A DNA stretch of 64,000 nt from Bacillus sp. N1-1 (GTDB taxonomy: Bacteria > Bacillota > Bacilli > Bacillales > Guptibacillaceae), in contig NZ_CP046564.1 of NCBI RefSeq assembly GCF_009818105.1, forward strand, positions 1,860,001 to 1,924,000, given 5' to 3'. Shown in pieces: positions 60,038 through 64,000 of the stretch. The notes beneath the pieces are model-generated. The model saw only the letters and a list, made by a program, of their open reading frames with translations, made no database searches and was not told the origin of the DNA. The translations under genes were made by a program, and so were the position numbers. Each line of letters begins with the position of its first letter. Position 1 is the stretch's first letter.

Positions 60038-60589
60038 ATGAAGAAAGATAATCGGCTTCTTTTGCTTGTAGAGATCGCTTTAATGGCTGCTGTTGGGGTG
60101 ATACTAGATTTATTGTCAATCAGGTTATGGCCAAATGGTGGTTCCGTGTCGCTAGCCATGGTGCCCATTTTTTTAATCGCTTACCGAAGAGGGCTAGGTG
60201 CAGGTTTAACTACTGGATTATTAGTTGGGATTTTGCAACCTCTTATCGTCCCGCCCTTTTATGTTCATCCCATTCAATTTTTACTAGATTATCCCATCGC
60301 CTTTATGATTGTTGGTATGGCTGGGATTTTTAGTGTGACAGTGGACGCACCAAAACGTAAGCGCATGACGATGATCGTTCTTGGGTGCTTAACTGGATCA
60401 CTTCTTCGGTTGGTCAGTCATTTTATTTCTGGAGTGATCTGGTTCGGTGATATGGCACCAGAAGGAACACCTGTGGCATTATATTCATTCCTTTATAACG
60501 CGTCTTATTTACTGCCAACTGCTGCTGTCTCGATCATCGTACTTGCCTTGCTCTCAAATCAAGCACCTAAGTTGGTGCATAAACAATGA
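60038..60589 (+). CDS. thiT: Thiamine transporter substrate-binding membrane subunit ThiT (YuaJ)
   Basis: S-component of an energy-coupling-factor transporter for thiamine. It has six membrane helices, with the family motifs GGSVSLAMVPIFLIAYRRG, HPIQFLLDYPIAF, LLRLVSHFISGVIWFG and YSFLYNASYLLPT lining the thiamine site. I chose the ATG at 60038, about ten bases after GGAGGA; the ATG at 60020 overlaps that site. The predicted length is 183 residues. The needed EcfA/EcfT module is not in the window. It overlaps thiN by four bases, so uptake and pyrophosphorylation are coupled. There is no TPP riboswitch in the 40 bases before it. Confidence 0.91.
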   Translation: MKKDNRLLLLVEIALMAAVGVILDLLSIRLWPNGGSVSLAMVPIFLIAYRRGLGAGLTTGLLVGILQPLIVPPFYVHPIQFLLDYPIAFMIVGMAGIFSVTVDAPKRKRMTMIVLGCLTGSLLRLVSHFISGVIWFGDMAPEGTPVALYSFLYNASYLLPTAAVSIIVLALLSNQAPKLVHKQ

Positions 60590-61245
60590 GTTCAAAGCAC
60601 ATTTATATTGTGGCAGGAGGACCGGAAGAGGACCTTCCAGCTCATCTTCTTAAAGAAAAAGATGTTAGGTGGATTGGTGTGGATCGTGGCGTCTACACGC
60701 TATTAAAAAATGGTGTTATTCCTGAACATGGATTTGGGGATTTTGACTCAGTAAGCGCAAAAGAACGGGAATGGATGGAAACGCATGATTTGCCTTTTAC
60801 CGTTTATCCATCAGAAAAAGATCACACAGATCTAGAAATTGCACTCGATTGGGCAATCGATGAAAACCCCGATGCGATTACGATGTTTGGAGTAACAGGG
60901 GGAAGACTTGATCATAGCTGGATGAACGTCCAAATGTTGATAAAGGGTGTGAAAGCTAACGTACCACTTTCCATTGAGGATAAATTAAACCGATTAGAAA
61001 TGAAAGAGCCTGGTACTTACTCAGCTCAAAAGGATGATCGTTTTCCGTATATGTCTTTTCTTTCTTTTACTCCTGAAGTAACTGGTTTAACGCTTGTTGG
61101 CTACCGTTATCCACTGATAGAAAGGCATATATCCTGGGGATCAAGTCTTTGTATTAGCAATGAACTGGTCGAGGAAAATGGGTCTTATTCATTTAGTAGT
61201 GGCATACTATTGGTGGTAAGAAGTTCGGACGCCGAGCAGGTTTAG
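60586..61245 (+). CDS. thiN: Thiamine pyrophosphokinase
   Basis: Converts thiamine to thiamine pyrophosphate. It has IVAGGPEEDLP, the acidic substrate motif VDRGVYTL and FGDFDSVS, KDHTDLEIALDWA, GVTGGRLDHSWMN and the C-terminal ISWGSSLCISNEL with FSSGILLVVRS. The length of 219 residues is typical. In B. subtilis thiN is also between rpe and spoVM. The new partner here is thiT directly upstream. Confidence 0.93.
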   Translation: MSSKHIYIVAGGPEEDLPAHLLKEKDVRWIGVDRGVYTLLKNGVIPEHGFGDFDSVSAKEREWMETHDLPFTVYPSEKDHTDLEIALDWAIDENPDAITMFGVTGGRLDHSWMNVQMLIKGVKANVPLSIEDKLNRLEMKEPGTYSAQKDDRFPYMSFLSFTPEVTGLTLVGYRYPLIERHISWGSSLCISNELVEENGSYSFSSGILLVVRSSDAEQV

Positions 61246-61343
61246 GTACTATTTCAATTTCGGCGAATATAATAGTAATGCATCTTATATTCTCATATTG
61301 TTCATCCTGGGGTCCATCTTTGACTTTCTGAGGAGGGGGAAAT

Positions 61344-61427
61344 ATGAAGTTTTATACGATTAAATTACCAAAATTTCTCGGTGGTTTTGTGAGAGCTGTG
61401 CTCGGGTCTTTTAAAAAAAATGAGTAG
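61344..61427 (+). CDS. spoVM: Stage V sporulation protein M (27-residue morphogenetic peptide)
   Basis: Amphipathic helix that recognises the convex forespore membrane and anchors SpoIVA to start coat assembly. The peptide begins MKFYTIKLPKFLGGF and continues VRAVLGSFKKNE, agreeing with B. subtilis at most positions including the kink Pro9. Differences are Phe15 (Ile in B. subtilis), Val19 (Met) and one extra residue at the end. AGGAGGGGG lies five bases before the ATG. A sigma-E promoter is expected. CATATT (61294) with CATCTTTG (61315) is only a weak match and would leave almost no leader. A bidirectional terminator follows. Confidence 0.93.
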   Translation: MKFYTIKLPKFLGGFVRAVLGSFKKNE

Positions 61428-61434
61428 TTGAATT

Positions 61435-61463
61435 AAAAAAAGCACCCAATTGGGTGCTTTTTT
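61435..61463. terminator. Bidirectional terminator between spoVM and rpmB
   Basis: AAGCACCCAA/TTGGGTGCTT is a perfect palindrome with A's on the left and T's on the right, serving both converging genes. Confidence 0.92.
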
Positions 61464-61470
61464 ACGTTTA

Positions 61471-61656
61471 CTATGCGCGTTCGATTTTGCCTGATTTAAG
61501 AGCACGAGCAGATACATAAACTTTCTTAGGTTTACCATCTACCATGATGCGTACCTTTTGAAGGTTAGCACCAAATTTACGTTTTGTTGTATTCAACGCG
61601 TGAGAACGCTTGTTACCAAACGAAGTCTTGCGTCCAGTGATTGCACATTTAGCCAT
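61471..61656 (-). CDS. rpmB: 50S ribosomal protein L28
   Basis: Large-subunit protein. The 61-residue sequence reads [33 protein letters not shown] and [14 protein letters not shown] (each a fragment), the short Firmicutes form. Only one cysteine is present, so it is the zinc-independent type. GTAAGGAGG precedes the ATG on the minus strand. The leader has a TGCAC/GTGCA hairpin (61684-61698). The minus-strand place between spoVM and yloU is as in B. subtilis. Confidence 0.96.
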   Translation of the reverse strand: MAKCAITGRKTSFGNKRSHALNTTKRKFGANLQKVRIMVDGKPKKVYVSARALKSGKIERA

Positions 61657-61714
61657 TGTTTCTACCTCCTTACTGTCCTACATTGCACAAAAAGTGCAGG
61701 ATAAATCCTCCACT

Positions 61715-61743
61715 ATAGTATCATGTAGGTGTAGTGAATGCAA
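61715..61743 (-). promoter_or_regulatory. Promoter of rpmB
   Basis: On the minus strand, TTGCAT, a 17-base spacer, then TACTAT. It lies about 60 bases before the gene. The divergent 303-base region 61657-61959 otherwise holds the rpmB leader and the yloU promoter; no other gene was seen in it. Confidence 0.5.
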
Positions 61744-61857
61744 GATGTTTAACACGTCTTATCAAGAAAAAAACTTAACAGTAAAAGCTTATCATAATAG
61801 AGGTTTTAAATGATGAACTTTTATTATATGTGATATTGTAGTAAAATAACGTTAGCT

Positions 61858-61886
61858 CTGCAAAGGATTTATTTTTACTTTATAAT
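61858..61886 (+). promoter_or_regulatory. Candidate promoter for yloU-fakA
   Basis: A perfect TATAAT at 61881-61886 about 75 bases before yloU; the -35 (CTGCAA, 17-base spacer) is weak. The surrounding sequence is very AT-rich. Confidence 0.4.
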
Positions 61887-61959
61887 GTTATGAATAGAAT
61901 CTTATTGAGGATAAAACTGTTAAATGGTCAGTTCTTAAATCGCTAAGGGAGGAAATATA

Positions 61960-62322
61960 ATGGCAATTGAAATGAAAACCCAGTACGGACAAATTGATAT
62001 TTCAACGGAAGTAGTCGCTGCGATTGCAGGTGGCGCAGCAATTGATTGTTATGGTATCGTTGGAATGGCTTCGCAAAAGCAATTAAAAGACGGCATCACT
62101 GAACTATTGGGGAAAGATAACTTTAGCAGAGGGATTGTCGTACGTAAAGATGAAGATGACCTTAACATTGACATGTACATTATCGTAAGCTACGGCACCA
62201 AAATTTCAGAAGTGGCTCATAACGTGCAAACAAAAGTAAAATATCAGCTTGATCAAATGCTCGGGCTATCAGTTGATTCAGTAAACATTTACGTCCAAGG
62301 GGTTAGAGTGACCAACCCATAG
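61960..62322 (+). CDS. yloU: Asp23/Gls24-family protein YloU
   Basis: Asp23/Gls24 family protein of 120 residues with QYGQIDISTEVVAAIAGGAA, YGIVGMA and a C-terminal SVDSVNIYVQGVRV. Family members are tied to cell envelope stress. In Gram-positive bacteria a copy next to fakA is conserved, suggesting a link with fatty acid incorporation. AAGGGAGG precedes the ATG. fakA starts 21 bases after its stop. Confidence 0.9.
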   Translation: MAIEMKTQYGQIDISTEVVAAIAGGAAIDCYGIVGMASQKQLKDGITELLGKDNFSRGIVVRKDEDDLNIDMYIIVSYGTKISEVAHNVQTKVKYQLDQMLGLSVDSVNIYVQGVRVTNP

Positions 62323-62343
62323 TGGAGTTAGGAGGAAAAGTCT

Positions 62344-64000
62344 GTGACGATTCAAAAGATTGATGGGAAACGTTTTGCGCACATGGTTCTTGAAGGAGCA
62401 AATAATCTTTCAAAGAATGCCAAAATGGTAGATGCGCTAAATGTTTTCCCTGTACCAGATGGAGATACTGGTACAAACATGAACTTAACGATTACATCTG
62501 GAGCGGCTGAAGTAAGATCAAGCAGCTCTGATAAAGTAGGAGACGTAGCATCTCTTTTTGCAAGAGGCTTATTGATGGGTGCACGCGGGAATTCTGGCGT
62601 TATTCTATCTCAGCTATTTCGAGGGTTTTCAAAGTCAATTGAAGGAAAGTCTGAGATTACAAGCGTCGAGTTAGCTGCCGCACTTGAGAATGGAGTAGAT
62701 TCTGCCTATAAAGCTGTTATGAAGCCAGTGGAAGGCACAATTCTTACCGTTGCAAAGGATGCTGCTCGTAAAGCAGTGAAGTCCGCCAAGAAAATATCAG
62801 ACGTTGTCGAGCTGATGCAGGTGGTTGTAAAAGAAGGAAAAGAGTCTTTAAACCGTACGCCTGATCTCCTTCCTGTATTAAAAGAAGTAGGTGTAGTCGA
62901 TTCTGGTGGGCAGGGCCTATTGCTAATTTATGAAGGGTTCCTTGCTGTTCTGGAAGGAAAAGAAACACCTGATTCTTCCGTTGATGAGGAGAAGATGGAT
63001 GAGCTTGTGCGCGCTGAGCACCACAAAAGTGCACAGGGTCATATGAAAACGGAAGACATTGCATTTGGCTACTGCACAGAGTTTATGGTTCAATTTGAAG
63101 AAGAAAAGCTTGCCCAATCACCTTATGACGAGGAAGCATTTCGAAATGAACTTGATAAGCATGGTGATTCCTTGCTAGTTGTCTCTGACGATGATCTCGT
63201 TAAAGTACATATGCATACCGAATATCCGGGAAACATTATGACGTATGCACAAAAATACGGGAGCTTAATCAAAATTAAGATTGAGAACATGCGAGAGCAG
63301 CACTCAACAATTGTGAAAGAAGAGCGTCCAAAGCGGGAGAAGAAAGAGAAACCTGCTGAACGTAAAGAGTACGGTATCATTACGGTTTCAATGGGCGAAG
63401 GAATCGCAACGTTGTTTGAGAGTCTTGGCGCTAACTACGTCATCCCGGGTGGGCAAACGATGAACCCGAGCACAGAAGATATCATCAAGGCAATTGAAGA
63501 AGTGTACGCTGATAATATCATTATTTTGCCAAATAACAGCAATATAGTGATGACTGCTCAGCAGGCTGCTTCCGTTGTTGATGAGAACGTCATTGTCATT
63601 CCATCTAAGACGGTGCCACAGGGTATTTCAAGTCTTCTTGGCTTTAACCCTTCCGCTAGCCCTGAAGCAAATGAAAATGCAATGAAAGAAAGTCTTTCAG
63701 CCGTTAAATCAGGTCAAGTAACGTTTGCCGTTCGAGATACGAAGATTGACGGAATTGATATTGCGAAAGACGACTTTATGGGAATCGCGGATGGTAAAAT
63801 TGTTGTTTCTAAACAAGAACGTCTTGATGTAGCAAAGGCGCTTTTATCATCTATGATTACAGAAGATGATGAAATTGTAACGATTATTTACGGGGAAGGC
63901 GCTGACCCGGAAGAAGCAGAAACCCTTGTTGCTTTTATTGAAGAGCAATTTGAAGAAGTTGAAGTTGAACTTCACGAAGGTAAACAACCGATTTATGCCT
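62344..64000 (+). CDS. fakA: Fatty acid kinase catalytic subunit FakA (YloV), 3' end outside the window
   Basis: DhaK-like kinase that phosphorylates fatty acids presented by FakB for phospholipid synthesis. The N-terminal DhaL ATP-binding domain has VFPVPDGDTGTNMNLT, LMGARGNSGVILSQL and PVEGTILTV; then VVDSGGQGLLLIYEG. A middle linker rich in charged residues (EERPKREKKEKPAERKEYG) precedes the C-terminal domain with ILPNNSNIVMTAQQAA. The GTG start has GGAGGAAAAG about six bases upstream. 552 codons are in the window and the sequence stops at GKQPIYA, near the family's end, so only a few residues are missing. Confidence 0.92.
   Translation, partial: MTIQKIDGKRFAHMVLEGANNLSKNAKMVDALNVFPVPDGDTGTNMNLTITSGAAEVRSSSSDKVGDVASLFARGLLMGARGNSGVILSQLFRGFSKSIEGKSEITSVELAAALENGVDSAYKAVMKPVEGTILTVAKDAARKAVKSAKKISDVVELMQVVVKEGKESLNRTPDLLPVLKEVGVVDSGGQGLLLIYEGFLAVLEGKETPDSSVDEEKMDELVRAEHHKSAQGHMKTEDIAFGYCTEFMVQFEEEKLAQSPYDEEAFRNELDKHGDSLLVVSDDDLVKVHMHTEYPGNIMTYAQKYGSLIKIKIENMREQHSTIVKEERPKREKKEKPAERKEYGIITVSMGEGIATLFESLGANYVIPGGQTMNPSTEDIIKAIEEVYADNIIILPNNSNIVMTAQQAASVVDENVIVIPSKTVPQGISSLLGFNPSASPEANENAMKESLSAVKSGQVTFAVRDTKIDGIDIAKDDFMGIADGKIVVSKQERLDVAKALLSSMITEDDEIVTIIYGEGADPEEAETLVAFIEEQFEEVEVELHEGKQPIYA

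Noticed and set aside
61293..61322. Sigma-E promoter for spoVM
   Set aside because: The -10 match CATCTTTG is poor and would place the transcription start almost on the ribosome site. It is mentioned in the spoVM entry but not listed as a feature.

Overview
This window is core chromosome of an endospore-forming member of the Bacillaceae (Firmicutes). The evidence is gene order close to the Bacillus subtilis dcw, sigE-sigG, ylm-divIVA, pyr and ylo regions, the sporulation genes spoVD, spoVE, spoIIGA, sigE, sigG and spoVM, an ATP-grasp/PyrR-type pyr operon, a T-box leader, and meso-diaminopimelate peptidoglycan (DNPR motif in MurE). Acidic Glu/Pro-rich extracellular segments in the PASTA proteins would fit a marine, halotolerant or alkaliphilic Bacillaceae lineage, but the species is not identified. 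There is no phage, insertion sequence, CRISPR array, rRNA or tRNA.

Layout. (1) 1-14.96 kb: division and cell wall cluster ftsL(partial)-pbpB-spoVD-murE-murF-mraY-murD-spoVE, then divIB, a 475-base non-coding stretch, then ftsA-ftsZ. Compared with B. subtilis, murF has been added and murG, murB, ylxW, ylxX and sbp are absent here. (2) 15.1-18.5 kb: a threonine operon hom-thrC-thrB placed between ftsZ and spoIIGA. (3) 18.5-21.2 kb: the sporulation sigma cassette spoIIGA-sigE-sigG, with a Spo0A-type promoter at the front and a sigma-F/G-type promoter before sigG. (4) 21.2-25.2 kb: ylmC, ylmD, ylmE, sepF, ylmG, ylmH, divIVA. (5) 25.2-29.9 kb: T-box, ileS, lspA, RluD-family synthase. (6) 29.9-42.4 kb: the pyrimidine operon pyrR-P-B-C-AA-AB-K-D-F-E with three PyrR attenuators, ending in an extra methyltransferase gene. 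(7) 42.4-46.9 kb: rqcH on the minus strand, divergent from a calcium P-type ATPase. (8) 46.9-61.4 kb: yloC, remA, gmk, rpoZ, coaBC, priA, def, fmt, rsmB, prpC, prkC, rsgA, rpe, thiT, thiN and the tiny spoVM. (9) 61.4-64 kb: rpmB (minus strand), the Asp23-family gene yloU, and fakA, which runs off the end.

The genes form a growth-and-differentiation block: peptidoglycan precursor synthesis, septum assembly and its sporulation variants, early sporulation sigma factors, translation quality control and start-up, and UMP synthesis. Many genes overlap by 1-4 bases, so translational coupling is common. Non-ATG starts (TTG or GTG) are frequent in spoVE-divIVA; I chose them by ribosome-binding-site spacing and by recalled family N-termini.

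The most interesting points are regulatory and architectural. They are a possible RNA switch in the sigG leader, a Spo0A-box-like pair at the divIVA promoter position, the missing murG/murB/sbp segment with a structured gap before ftsA, the relocated hom-thrCB operon, the missing rlmN, and the methyltransferase at the end of the pyr operon. I found no convincing wholly new system. All family assignments come from reading sequence motifs and remembered homologues; no search was run.
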